A stretch of 64,000 nt of DNA from Loripinus fragilis (GCA_964019695.1 OZ026530.1:30920690-30984689); one strand, 5' to 3'; positions 47,688-59,030 are shown, counted from the stretch's first letter. The notes: generated by a model not told the origin, from the letters alone. Translations and numbers: made by a program.

Positions 47688-47995
47688 GCCGTGTTCTCTG
47701 GCTATAACCAGTACTGGCCGGGTAGGTTTATGGTTTTGCATTTGTTTATGTCGAGGAGCCCCCGCCCAGTAAGCACAATCAATCGGGCCTCTATCGACCC
47801 GCCATCCGAATGGCGTTTCACTAGTGCGGCAGGCCGAAAGTGGCCGAAGATTGTATGATGGCTGGGCGAAGGCTCAACCGGCAGTGGCTCTGATTTTAAA
47901 GCGTCTCATCCGGCAGACACGGAGAAGCCGGGAATCGAACGTACGACCCCGGTTAACAATACATGGGTTTATCCCCTACACAACGGCGGAGACGT
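47688..47995 (-). mobile_element. tRNA-derived SINE (family C), minus strand
   Basis: Read on the minus strand, a tRNA-like head has CGTTGTGTAGGGGATAAACC and the B box ACGTTCGATTCCCGGC near 47925-47992. The body carries the GC-rich CGAGGAGCCCCCGCCCAGTA block. No second copy was seen in the window, so element limits are approximate. Confidence 0.5.
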
Positions 47996-48415
47996 AATTC
48001 GCATTTTGAGACAGATCAAGAAAAAATGATGTCATGAAATACAATTTATAAATATAAAACAAACATCAAAATATTGGAGGATAGGAAAATAACTAAAACT
48101 TTTCAGTTTTAATTTTATCTTACCAAAAATAAATATTAAGACTTGGTTACAATCATGTAACTATACTAAGCTTCTGTATCAAAATAATTGTGCTTGACAA
48201 GGAATTGATCGAGCAACGGGGAAATGCTCCAGCCAAATAGTACAGCAGATTCCGGGTATTTTACTGCCTAACTGTCGAGAAACCAGACATATATGTGACC
48301 CTATGCTCTAAATTATATTGAATAGATCTAGATCTCTGGATCTTCATAATATATATACAGAGGGATATAGTGACTCAACTGAGCCGATAGATGTTGTAAA
48401 TATTTTGCCTCTAAC

Positions 48416-48442
48416 GATATATATATATATATATATATATAT
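48416..48442. repeat. (TA)n microsatellite
   Basis: About 13 uninterrupted TA dinucleotides. Confidence 0.95.
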
Positions 48443-49797
48443 GGTTTTCAATATTCGTTTTAGAAAATATTACTATTGTATATTATTGATTTTTTAAAGA
48501 AGAAGAACCGATTATATTACATGTAATGATAGGAGAAAGAACGGACGCTTATTCATTTAAATTCAACTTCTTTCCCCTGCAAATTAATATAAGTTCAACC
48601 TCAAGAATTGAACCTTTTACCATACCAAAGGCCAATATGACCATGCTGGCCATTTTATCGATGTAGGTCTACAGACACAGGACATAATTATTCGCCACTT
48701 TGCGACGTCGCCATTTAAACAGTGCGTTTGTAAATTTAATTAAAATACAAAAAAAAAATACCATGACGCAATTTACAAAAAAAAGTACTGGAATGAATTG
48801 CAAATTTATAGAAAATAGCAATTACATGTACGCTAAAATATTTACGCTCAAGGATCTCCGGTAGAACGCGTTTAAAGTGAACATATTTTTTTTTACAAAA
48901 AAATATTATTGACTCTTCCCTAACGTGAACGTTACTGAAAAAGTGTGATTTTAATTTTCCATTGTGTTTAAATGACTATCATACGAAAACACTAGACTTC
49001 GAGCTAAAAGGGGTCCTGCTCCCCCCCTAGGGAATTTCGCAGACATATCCTATCTTAAAGAAAATTTCAAGCCGCATCTTTTAAGAGATGTTTGCACTCT
49101 GTGCTCCGGGGCGTTAGTCTCTGACAGCCTGTTACATATGTTACTGTAACAAACTATGGGAAAAATCAAAATGAAAGTTTGAGCTACAGGAAGACAGCAT
49201 AAAACAAACTAATTATTCAAATTTCTTGAGTATTTTGCAAGCTGGATGCCTAAGCTACATAAAAGCAGCATTTTAAAAAAATTTACAGCCTTCAATGGTG
49301 TTATATGCGTTTCATAGATTAACTTTCCCATTGAAAGTTGAAATCAAGACTAACATCATTTAATTTTACAGACGATTTGTGCATTTTGACAAGTATTTTT
49401 AATCTACGTGTACTAAAATACTCATTTGACTAATAGAAAAAACAAAGTTTGCTTTTCTATCTCAAATACATTGTTTAATATGAGCTATTAAACAACCCTA
49501 CCCCCAATTTTAAGTATCCAATTTTGGTATCTATTATTAAGAAAAATGTATGAAAATATTTGATGCTTGTTGATATTTTACATTTTTGGCACTGTCTTGC
49601 TAATGCAATAGAGAATCATACATTTGCAAGTTTGACATCAGGATCAGAGCACTTATTTAAGTATGTAATGTATGTTACATGGCGTAATGAATGAGCAAGA
49701 AAATTGTCTTGGAAGTAAGAGATGATATTTCAGAAAAAATACTATTTTTCACATGTTTTCCTATTCATCTCTAGCCTCTGGTGCCTTAGTCTTAGTA
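48443..49797. other. AT-rich flank of the LTR retrotransposon, no gene seen
   Basis: No coding frame or named repeat was recognised. The final bases TAGTA (49793-49797) are the expected 5' copy of a target duplication, but no 3' partner is left. Confidence 0.4.
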
Positions 49798-52353
49798 TGT
49801 TACGATACAGAATGGCTGGAATAACAGAATCAGCTATGGTTGCGTATACGCACAAATACGCAGTGGTTTAGGTATGCACCTGGTCACCTATTCGAACCAT
49901 GATAGGGTACTCTTTCTATTGATAGTCCCAATAAAAGGTCGGTTTGTCTGAGATGGAATTCATTGTATCTATATTTATCAACGCTTGCACGTTTTCCTTA
50001 TTCTTCTTGAATATCTCGGAAATCTTGTGCGTTTTTCAATATATAAAGGATGGAATTTCCCATTCTTGTTAGGGGACATTATAAACATACCGTTGAAAGG
50101 TTCGATATAGAGATGCTATTCATTATTATAAAAGGTACGTGAAGTTATATATATTGTTACTGTGTTGATATTGTACATGACAGGGCGATGGCGACTCGTG
50201 TAATTGCATTGAATCGCGATGTCTCTAGCATGTCACATTGTATTGAAATAATAAGTCACTCGTTTTCTATTTTGTCGTCTGTTGAATCGGCCAGCATTCC
50301 GTGTATGAGTTCTTTCGGGTGTTATCAATAACGTCCCGTTTTTTCGGTGAAAATAGCGATTGTTACGCACTTGCGTATGAAGTTACGCACATGCGTATTG
50401 CCTAAAAATCTGCTGGGACCATTCTTGCGGCTATAGTAAAAGCTGTCCGGATGGACTCCTTGGGTTATTTCGGACAAAAGTAGTCACAGGCCATGTCGGG
50501 CCTGCACCTAAAACTATAATGGCATGCTGAAAGGTTTACCAGGGACCGATAGGTGAAAAACAATTTTAGCAGCTAGATTTTAAATTGTTGTGATTTGTAC
50601 GGCGTTGTTGGAATGACGATTTAACTGCCAGTGATAATCGACTTTCTGTAGCGACCTGTATGTGTCACCTCGAGTAATATCTGACGCATATAAGAATAAG
50701 GGTTAGGTGCATACACTACAACACACTTACATAAATAAGGTGATAGCTGACATGTATGTTTAGAGATTAGGTAGGTGTAATGTTACACCAAAGTAAATGT
50801 AAAATATTATTATTTTTTTTGTTACACCAAAGTAAATGTAAGATATTTTCGTAACACCAAAGTAAATGTAAAATATTTTGTGTTACATCAAAATAAATGT
50901 AAGAAAGCATTGTACGGTTTTACACACATAAAACAGCAGAATGTAATCTCTCAATATTAATGTAAATATTTTTTTGCCGAGAGGTCATAATTAGTTGTTT
51001 ACAACTGATACGTTATACATGTACGAAATTAGTGCGTGGGCAGGGTGATGTCCGACGTAAACGTCCAAACGTTACGTCGGCACCACACTGTTCAACTGTT
51101 TTCGTGGAATTTTAAGAGAATTGGTATCAGTATGTGTAAACCTCGAAACTATCTAGATAACGTGACCTTGAAGGGAAAAAGGGCCACGGGATCTTGATGT
51201 TTCGGCTGCCATAGCGTCTCAACCAGGGTGACGTTACGACCGTGTATAGAAGAGTTTGTTACGTATGGGTTTGTTCGTTTGGCAAAAGAGGTATTGTTTA
51301 GCGCTGACATAGGCCAGTCACTAAAGAAATACTTCTCTATTATATAAGTTTAAGTGTGGATATTTAGAAGAGCCGATCCATCCTAACAGCATGGGAGCCG
51401 TTAGCCATACACCCACGGGTGTGGGCTAATCGCGCGCTTGTAGGGTTAGGCTGTAATTTAAAAGAGTAAGACCATTGAAATTATTTCTATTTTTGTGAAC
51501 TTCGAACGAACAACCCCATTATTGACGCAAAAGAGTGATTCTGAGATTCTAAATATAGATTGTTTTTTTTGCAGAATCGTCTCTTGTGTCCCCTCCTACG
51601 TTGGAGGCTGAATGTTGGTGAGCCGTTGATTATCACCTGAGGGCACATATTAGTTGTCCCCCTCAGGCCACGACCAGCGTGGATCAAGGCCCAATCGTTA
51701 CAACGTAGCACAATCAAATGGGAAGCCAACCGGCTTGAATGGTTATATGTGAATCTGACACCCCAACGTGGGGATATGATCAGGAGGACCTATATATATT
51801 AATGCTGACGTCTTGAGCGACGATCAGCAGTACGCGTATTACGATTACGTGAATCCAGTGACGACCAAAGTACAGGCTCGATCACCTCAGCGCCGATGGT
51901 CTGAAGTAGACACACGTGCAGCTTAGAAGACATAGTGTTCGCGAGACGCGTATCATCTCGAGATTTCTCGTCAATACGAGAACTGAAATATTAAAGGGCC
52001 CAATTGTTTTTTTTTTATGAGAACTTAAGCTATATGTTAATCATATTCTTTACGTCTCTTATTTCTGACTAGTTGACGTTCATCTAGAACAGGACAGTCC
52101 AAGATTGGTTCTAATTGAAACGATCTTGGAGTGGCAACTTGCTCTAGTATAGGATGGTCAATTAGCCAGAAATAACAGCGTAGGTGGTGTCATTGTATAT
52201 TAATGTGTTGTTGATGTTTTCTTAGTACATAAAGTACTGAAAAGTTTTTGCTAGTTGTGTGCATTATTTTTCCCTGGTAGCATCGTCATCGCATAAAGGA
52301 ATTTTCCAATAAGATTTCCCCTCTTCCTTCCTGACCGGCTTTATGTCGTAACA
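49798..52353 (+). repeat. 5' LTR, 2556 bp
   Basis: It starts TGTTACGA and ends TCGTAACA, a perfect 8-bp terminal inverted repeat, and the primer site follows one base later. It therefore fits a complete LTR. The first 1223 bp match the 3' LTR. A four-unit repeat of GTTACACCAAAGTAAATGTA lies at 50782-50910. CTATATATATTAATGC near 51790 could be the promoter TATA box. The length is large for Ty3/gypsy. Confidence 0.85.
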
Positions 52354-52354
52354 A

Positions 52355-52372
52355 TGGTGTCAGAAGTGGGAT
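52355..52372 (+). other. Primer-binding site, tRNA-Leu-like
   Basis: TGGTGTCAGAAGTGGGAT begins with TGG, the complement of the tRNA 3' CCA. Its complement matches, from memory, the 3' end of a leucine tRNA (ATCCCACTTCTGACACCA). It lies one base after the LTR end, where minus-strand synthesis starts. Confidence 0.85.
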
Positions 52373-53180
52373 TTTTGAGGTTTTATTGGCAAATTTCTCT
52401 GCTGTGACGTTGCTACGGGCGCACACTAGTAGTTTTTCTTTACAAGAAAGGTGGTGAGTGTCAACACACAGTACTGATTGCATGCGTTCCCCTGTGATGA
52501 AGTGCGACACATGTAAATAAGTCATCACATAACATTCTGAGGGGACCCATACTTTCTTGTTCTGTGGATTGCCATTAGGGTATAAAACCCAAGGAAAATT
52601 TGACAGAGTTTAATTATTAGACTTGTCCACCTTTACTTTACCCATATCATTGTGTATTGGCTTATGCCCTGTATTCCTATTAATTAAGGATACTGATGTG
52701 GAAAATTTCATATCGTTTGAGGGTACTAATAATTTAAATCACCTCAGTGACGTCATAGTGTGTGACGCCACTCAACTGATTTCTATTATTAGAAGAAGTC
52801 CATAGAAAGATTATTTTAGTCAATTATTATGTCTTGCTATGACAAGTGACTGTTGACTTGACTGTAACGCGTTTATATTAATATCACGTAGGTATACATT
52901 TCTTGACGTAAATGCGAGAAAATGAATGACGTTTTTTAGTCAAATACGTTTAGTGAAGGCCTATTTAAGGTTGATATATATCCTAGGCACCTTTCCGTGG
53001 TGATCTCTTATACGTTGTACTTTACGTTACTCATATGTAACGTCATTAAATCCCTAGTAAAATTATTAGTTTACCAGCGCTAACGTTGGTTAGCCCATAC
53101 CTATTTTAAAGGGACAAAGCGAACCCTTATTTATTTTCAACAGTATAGTTGACTTATACCATTCCCAACAATAGGCTAAA

Positions 53181-53888
53181 ATGGATAAACATATTTCATT
53201 AGCACGGGAATTAGGATATGAAGGGCAAGAACTAAGGGATTATCTTAAGAGGCAACAAGATTTAGAAAGGGAGGAAAGGTTGGCCCAAAGGGAATATGAA
53301 AAAGAGAAAAAAGAGGCGGAGCAAAAAGATAAAGAAAGGGCGCAAAAAGAGAAAGATAGGGAGCAAAAAGATAAGGATCGGGAATTGGAAAAGTTAAGGA
53401 TTGAGGCCGCGCGCAAGGATAAGGAAATGGAAATGGAAAAAGAAATTGCGCTAAAAAAAATTGAGGCCGAAGTGGAACTAAAAAAAATCGAGGCCGAGAC
53501 CACTTCACATCCCTGGGGGCCCAAAGAGAAAAGTTCAAATCCTAGGAGTCCCAAGCTTCCATACTTTGACGAACATACGGATAAGATGGATAGCTATTTA
53601 ACTAGGTTCGAAAGTTATGCTTTGTCAAATAAATGGGACCCGTCCATGTGGGCATCATACTTAAGTGCCTTATTAAAGGGACGCGCTTTGGAAGTCTTCG
53701 TTAGGCTTTCCAGAGATGACCAGTCGGATTATGGTCAGATTAAGGAGGCTCTGCTTACTAATTTCGACCTCACCGAACGATCTTTTCGTAAGAAATTTAG
53801 GGATTGTAGGCCCGAGAAAGCCGAAACTTTCAGACAATTTAGCGGTAGGCTAGGGAGCTACCTTGATAAATGGTTGGGTTTTGGCTAA
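53181..53888 (+). CDS. gag: Gag, N-terminal and core part (ends at premature stop)
   Basis: It starts at ATG 53181 (MDKHISLARELGYEGQELRD). Residues about 20-110 are extremely rich in Lys, Glu, Arg and Asp and should form a long coiled coil. From about residue 124 (LPYFDEHTDKMDSYLTRFES) comes the retrotransposon Gag core. Its end, RSFRKKFRDCRPEKAETFRQ, with a following FSGRLGSYLDKWL, resembles SCAN domains. Gag assembles the particle that packages element RNA. The frame hits TAA at 53886-53888 but stays open in the same frame afterwards with clear Gag sequence. Around the stop, a shifted frame reads plausibly for a few residues, so two nearby compensating indels are possible. The Gag leader 52373-53180 is untranslated. 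Confidence 0.85.
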   Translation: MDKHISLARELGYEGQELRDYLKRQQDLEREERLAQREYEKEKKEAEQKDKERAQKEKDREQKDKDRELEKLRIEAARKDKEMEMEKEIALKKIEAEVELKKIEAETTSHPWGPKEKSSNPRSPKLPYFDEHTDKMDSYLTRFESYALSNKWDPSMWASYLSALLKGRALEVFVRLSRDDQSDYGQIKEALLTNFDLTERSFRKKFRDCRPEKAETFRQFSGRLGSYLDKWLGFG

Positions 53889-54644
53889 GGTCAAAAGACC
53901 TACGAGGCGGTTTGTGATTTTTTGGCCAGAGACCAGTTCCTTGACTGTTGCAGTCATGAGCTCTATTTGTATCTCAAACCTAAGACGTTTAAGGCCCTGG
54001 GTGAGTTAGCCCATGAGGCGGATTTGTTCGCCGATGCAAGGGGTGGAGTTCCCGGATGCGTCGCAAAAGGGCATCGTGAGACTAAGAGTCAAGTTCCGCA
54101 TAATTATGGAAATCAGGTTGATCGAAAATCAAATATTTCTTGTAAGATTTGTGGTAAAGCCCATCAAACACATAATTGTTGGCACAACAAGAGCAAGAGG
54201 GTGTCGGCTGGTACGGAAATAGCATCAAGTGCTGAATTTAATTCTCCAAATCAAGGGGGAAAATGGCAAAATAGGGGTCGTAATTGGAATCGAGGCCGTA
54301 ATAATTACCGTCGGAATCAGTCAGCTCCCGGTAGGAATTCCAATAGGAACTATAATAATGATAAAGTCGACCATCAGGTCAACTTTTGTAAAGTAAAGGG
54401 AGAACAAAGTACAGATAAGGGAGTGCATAGCGTGTATCATGCTAAAATGCACGACCCAATTGATAATTATAAGGAGAATCCCCATAAGGATAGCAAGGGT
54501 ACTTGCTATTTTTTAAGATCTAGACTACCGACGGCGGTAGGTACCATAAATGGGAAGGAGGTCAGAGTTTTGAGAGATACGGGTTGTACCGGTGTAGTGG
54601 TTAGAAGGGACTTGGTATCCGATGAGCAAATGTTAGGGAAATAG
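53889..54644 (+). pseudogene. Gag C-terminal part, zinc knuckle and protease
   Basis: It continues in the gag frame after the 53886 stop, with ARDQFLDCCSHELYLYLKPK (SCAN-like) and a zinc knuckle CKICGKAHQTHNC (C-X2-C-X3-H-X4-C) starting at polyprotein codon 321. An Arg/Asn-rich stretch follows that would bind RNA (RGRNWNRGRNNYRRN). The aspartic protease has its catalytic DTG at codon 466 within VRVLRDTGCTGVVV. The protease cuts the polyprotein into its parts. A TAG at 54642-54644 interrupts the protease C-terminal half, which continues in frame to about 54780 (LVIGNIDG). Confidence 0.8.
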
Positions 54645-54686
54645 TTAGATGTTACTCTTATTAATGAGTCCAAACTGAAATACCCA

Positions 54687-55391
54687 GTGGCGCGTATTAG
54701 CGTGGAGTGTCCATTTTTTAATGGCACTACAGAAGCCTTATGCATGGAGGATACTTTGTATGATCTAGTTATAGGGAACATCGACGGATCGAAATTGCCA
54801 GATATGTCACATTTCGCAGCGAGCGTAGTAACTAGGTCACAAGCGAAAAAAGACGAGCGTACATATAAAAAACTTAAAGTCCCAGATCAGATTATCAATA
54901 GTGATAGGAATGCAATCGAGTTGGATCAGGCTTCGGATCCAAAGCTCTCGAATATACGGAAGCGAGTAGAGTTAGGCAACGTGACCGTGAGTCGGGGCAT
55001 ACACCGCGGAGAGACAAAGTTCATAATGAAGAAGGGGTTAATCTATCGGCAGTTTACTTTGCGTGGTAAAACTACTTCGCAGCTGGTTGTACCTTCGCGT
55101 CTGACGGATAGGGTTATGTCTTTGGCCCATGAATCACTCATGGCAGGCCATTTAGGCACTTGGAAGACGATCGATCGGGTAGTGGCAGAATTTTTTTGGC
55201 CAGGTGTTTGCGGCGACGTGACACGTTTCTGCAAATCCTGCGACATATGTCAAAGGACCGTTCAAAAGGGCAGGGTAGCAAAGGTGCCTTTAGGTCGGCT
55301 ACCATTAATCGATACTCCTTTTAAGCGTGTAGCAGTAGATATTGCAGGACCAATTGAGCCCCGATCGAACAACCGATCAAAATACATTTAA
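54687..55391 (+). pseudogene. End of protease, integrase zinc domain and start of core
   Basis: The same frame continues from the protease end (TLYDLVIGNIDG) through a linker to the integrase zinc-binding HHCC domain: H at codon 651 in AHESLMAGHLGTW, then CKSCDICQR. It then reaches the first catalytic Asp at codon 720 (VAVDIAGPIEP). Integrase inserts the finished DNA copy into the host chromosome. It lies here before the reverse transcriptase, the key feature of this element. A TAA at 55389-55391 interrupts the core, at a site where the family normally has a hydrophobic residue. Confidence 0.85.
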
Positions 55392-56045
55392 ACAATGATG
55401 GATTACGCGACGCGTTATCCTGAGGCCATTGCATTACCTAGTATCGAGACCGAGCGCGTAGCAGAAGCATTAGTTGAGATGTTTAGTAGGGTTGGCGTAC
55501 TCGATGAAATGTTAACGGACTGTGGATCATAATTCACGTCTGAAATTATGAAGGAAGTAGCAAGATTGCTATCATTACAGCAGCTGACTACGTCAGCATT
55601 TCATGCTCAATGTAATGGTTTAGTAGAGCGATCACACGTGACGCTCAAACAAATGTTGCGAAGAATGTGCGCTGAACGCCCTAAGGATTGGGATAGGTAT
55701 CTTCCTGCACTCTTATTTGCAGTTAGGGAAGTACCTCAGGAGTCTTTAGGATTTTCGCCGTTTGAATTATTGTATGGACGAAACGTACGCGGTCCGATGG
55801 CAATTTTAAGAGAATTATGGACAGACGAAGTGGAAGATGAAGAGGTTCGCTCAACCTATGATTACGTGATAAATTTACGAAAACGTCTCGAGCATACTTG
55901 CGAGTTGGCAATGAAAAATTTACAAAAAGTGCAAGGAAAACAAAAGGTGTATTATGATCGACGAGCGAAACCTCGTTCTTTCAAAGTGGGAGATAAAGTT
56001 CTATTATTACTCCCCACCGATAGTAATAAGCTATTACTACAATGA
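55392..56045 (+). pseudogene. Integrase catalytic core and C-terminal domain
   Basis: The frame runs on through MMDYATRYPEAIALPS to the second catalytic Asp (codon 780, MLTDCGS), a TAA at 55530-55532 where the family usually has Gln, and the catalytic Glu (codon 816, NGLVERSH). The Asp and Glu are 35 residues apart, the DX35E spacing of retroviral-type integrases. After that, 55548-56045 is open and includes the KVGDKVLLLLP domain. A TGA at 56043-56045 replaces the usual Trp just before the GPF module, which continues in frame (RGPFKIVEVLNRVDYRV). No chromodomain is recognised. Confidence 0.85.
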
Positions 56046-56069
56046 CGGGGACCGTTCAAGATAGTAGAA

Positions 56070-57692
56070 GTGTTGAACCGTGTTGACTACCGTGTAAACG
56101 TAAACGGCTACATCCATACATATCACGCCAATATATTGAGGCTCTATGTTGAACGGAAAACTGAAGCATCTCACTGCTTATTATCCGCCGAAGTGAGTAT
56201 GCCGTTAAGCGAAGATGATGACGACGAAAGTGACGAGTATTCACTTGAGGACTGTACATTTCCTTCTAATAAGGAAATTGAGACATATCGAGATGTTAGT
56301 ATCTCGGACGAACTTACAGACGAACAGAAAAAAGAGGTCAAAGAATTACTGGCCAAATACCCAGATGTACTGACCAGTATACCAGGCAAGACCGAATTAT
56401 TGGAGCATGATATCAAATTATCAACTGCAGAACCTGTTAGGTCTAAGGGTTACCCTTTACCATATAAAACCAGAGAGATAATGGAATCTGAAATAGATGA
56501 GATGATTGAGCTAGGCGTGATCGAACCTTCGATCTCTCCTTACTCTTCGCCCATTGTGTTAGTTCCAAAAAAAGATGGGTCGGTTAGATTCTGTATTGAC
56601 TTCCGCAAGCTTAATAAGGTTACGGAATTCGATGCGGAACCTATGCCAAATATGGAGGAAGTGATTAATAGAATGTCAGGGCATAGGTTCTATTCGCAAA
56701 TGGATTTATGTAAAGGTTACTGGCAATTAGGCCTCAGCAAAAGGTCAAGGCCATATACAGCCTTTGAAACACATAGGGGATTATTCCAGTTTAAAACCAT
56801 GCCTTTCGGTTTAGTTAATGCGGGGGCCTCTTTTTGTCGTCTCATACGCATAGTATTGCAAGGTCTGAGAAATGTCGATAGCTTCGTAGATGACATGTGG
56901 ATTTTCACGGAAACTTGGGAAAAACATTTAAAATCCATAAAAGCCACCTTAGATAGATTGCGAGCTGCTAAACTTACCGCAAATCCCTTTAAGTGTAAAA
57001 TAGGGTACAGTGAAATTGAATGCCTAGGCCATAATATTCAAGACCAAACATTAAGGCCTAAAGATGACAAGATACAGGCTGTTAAAGATGCACAAAGACC
57101 CGTTACTAAGAAACAAGTCCGAGGTTTTTTGGGTTTAGCTGGGTTCTATCGGAAATTCATCCCCAATTTCTCTGAAATTGCAGCACCTTTAACCGATCTA
57201 AAGAAGAAAGATCGCCCAAACCGAATTAAGGACTGGCTAAGTCATCACGAAAGGGCTTTTCAAACGTTGAAAAGTCGTCTTACATCCTCCCCTATTCTGA
57301 GATTGCCTGTCTTTAATGAAGGGAAACCATTCATACTTAGATCAGACGCGTCCGATATAGGAATCGGAGCTGTACTGCTGCAAGAATTTGAGGGGGAAGG
57401 TAAATTACCAATTGCCTACGCTAGTAAGAAGTTGTTACCCCGGGAAAGAAATTATTCTGTAATTGAGAAAGAATGCTTAGCAATTATTTGGGCAATTGAA
57501 AAGTTCAGGAAATATCTCTTTGGGGAAGAATTTATCCTGGAATGTGATCACAAACCCCTATCATTCATGCAGACTGCTAAGGCATTGAATCCCAGAATTA
57601 TGCGTTGGGCATTAAAGCTCCAACCATACAGATTTAGGATTGTGGCAATCCGAGGACAAGACAATGTGGGGGCAGACTATCTTTCCAGGTAG
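56070..57692 (+). CDS. pol: Reverse transcriptase and RNase H
   Basis: This 540-codon stretch is intact and in the same frame as gag. After a short acidic linker come LGVIEPSISPYSSPIVLVPK, RFCIDFRKLN, the first catalytic Asp in QMDLCKGYWQLG (codon 1175), TMPFGLVNAGASF, and the FVDD active site (codons 1237-1238). The connection follows (VRGFLGLAGFYRKFIPNFSE), then RNase H with catalytic D1389 (LRSDASDIGIGAVL), E1431 (EKECLAIIWAIE), D1456 (ECDHKPLSF) and D1499 (VGADYLSR). All catalytic residues are present. Nothing follows RNase H before the TAG at 57690, confirming that integrase is not downstream. The first 14 codons after the 56043 stop belong to the integrase GPF module, so the ATG at 56070 is a frame start and not a natural protein start. 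Confidence 0.9.
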   Translation: MLNRVDYRVNVNGYIHTYHANILRLYVERKTEASHCLLSAEVSMPLSEDDDDESDEYSLEDCTFPSNKEIETYRDVSISDELTDEQKKEVKELLAKYPDVLTSIPGKTELLEHDIKLSTAEPVRSKGYPLPYKTREIMESEIDEMIELGVIEPSISPYSSPIVLVPKKDGSVRFCIDFRKLNKVTEFDAEPMPNMEEVINRMSGHRFYSQMDLCKGYWQLGLSKRSRPYTAFETHRGLFQFKTMPFGLVNAGASFCRLIRIVLQGLRNVDSFVDDMWIFTETWEKHLKSIKATLDRLRAAKLTANPFKCKIGYSEIECLGHNIQDQTLRPKDDKIQAVKDAQRPVTKKQVRGFLGLAGFYRKFIPNFSEIAAPLTDLKKKDRPNRIKDWLSHHERAFQTLKSRLTSSPILRLPVFNEGKPFILRSDASDIGIGAVLLQEFEGEGKLPIAYASKKLLPRERNYSVIEKECLAIIWAIEKFRKYLFGEEFILECDHKPLSFMQTAKALNPRIMRWALKLQPYRFRIVAIRGQDNVGADYLSR

Positions 57693-57801
57693 TCCGCCAT
57701 TTAGGTCGCACGTGTATATATGTAGTATTATATATTTATTCTGTATTATTCCTTCTTTTCTGCATCGTGTATCGTAAGAAAAAGTCATTCCTTTTTCTCC
57801 C

Positions 57802-57812
57802 AAAAGGAAGGG
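57802..57812 (+). other. Polypurine tract
   Basis: AAAAGGAAGGG lies 4 bp before the 3' LTR start. It would prime plus-strand synthesis. Confidence 0.7.
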
Positions 57813-57816
57813 CCTT

Positions 57817-59030
57817 TGTTACGATACAGAATGGCTGGAATAACAGAATCAGCTATGGTTGCGTATACGCACAAATACGCAGTGGTTTAGGTATGCACCT
57901 GGTCACCTATTCGAACCATGATACGGTACTCTTTCTATTGATAGTCCCAATAAAAGGTCAGTTTGTCTGAGATGGAATTCATTGTATCTATATTTATCAA
58001 CGCTTGCACGTTTTCCTTATTCTTCTTGAATATCTCGGAAATCTTGTGCGTTTTTCAATATATAAAGGATGGAATTTCCCATTCTTGTTAGGGGACATTA
58101 TAAACATACCGTTGAAAGGTTCGATATAGAGATGCTATTCATTATTATAAAAGGTACGTGAAGTTATATATATTGTTACTGTGTTGATATTGTACATGAC
58201 AGGGCGATGGCGATTCGTGTAATTGCATTGAATCGCGATGTCTCTAGCATGTCACATTGTATTGAAATAATAAGTCACTCGTTTTCTATTTTGTCGTCTG
58301 TTGAATCGGCCAGCATTCCGTGTATGAGTTCTTTTGGGGGTTATCAATAACGTCCCGTTTTTTCAGTGAAAATAGCGATTGTTACGCACTTGCGTATGAA
58401 GTTACGCACATGCGTATTGCCTAAAAATCTGCTGGGACCATTCTTGCGGCTATAGTAAAAGCTGTCCGGATGGACTCGTCGGGTTATTTCGGACAAAAGT
58501 AGTCACAGGCCATGTCGGGCCTGCACCTAAAACTATAATGGCATGCTGAAAGGTTTACCAGGGACCGATAGGTGAAAAACAATTTTAGCAGCTAGATTTT
58601 AAATTGTTGTGATTTGTACGGCGTTGTTGGAATGACGATTTAACTGCCAGTGATAATCGACTTTCTGTAGCGACCTGTATGTGTCACCTCGAGTAATATC
58701 TGACGCATATAAGAATAAGGGTTAGGTGCATACACTACAACACACTTACATAAATAAGGTAATAGCTGACATGTATGTTTAGAGATTAGGTAGGTGTAAT
58801 GTTACACCAAAGTAAATGTAATTTTTTTTTGTTACACCAAAGTTAATGTAAGATATTTTCGTTACACCAAAGTAAATGTAAAATATTTTGTGTTACATCA
58901 AAATAAATGTAAGAAAGCATTGTACGGTTTTACACACATAAAACAGCAGAATGTAATCTCTCAATATTGATGTAAATATTTTTTTGCCGAGAGGTCATAA
59001 TTAGTTGTTTACAACTGATACGTTATACAT
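57817..59030 (+). repeat. 3' LTR, truncated after 1214 bp
   Basis: It starts TGTTACGA and follows the 5' LTR closely to CGTTATACAT (equivalent to 51020). Then the sequences part completely. The remaining 1333 bp of the LTR, its TCGTAACA end and the 3' target duplication are not found in the rest of the window. Confidence 0.9.

Larger units (their letters stand above)
49798..59030 (+). mobile_element. Ty3/gypsy LTR retrotransposon, Gmr1-like (integrase before RT)
   Basis: The element contains a 5' LTR (49798-52353), a primer-binding site, a gag-pol frame (53181-57692), a polypurine tract and an incomplete 3' LTR (57817-59030). Pol domains run protease, integrase, reverse transcriptase, RNase H. 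Standard Ty3/gypsy elements place integrase last. The order seen here is that of Gmr1-like elements, first described from fish and other deuterostomes. The Gag core also resembles the SCAN domain, which is thought to derive from Gmr1-like Gag. The LTR halves that can be compared differ by roughly a dozen substitutions plus a 9-bp indel over 1.2 kb. Five in-frame stops make this copy unable to produce a full polyprotein. Confidence 0.9.

Noticed and set aside
49798..59030. Steamer-like bivalve retrotransposon
   Set aside because: Steamer-type elements have LTRs of under 200 bp and integrase after RNase H. This element has a 2.5-kb LTR and integrase before RT.
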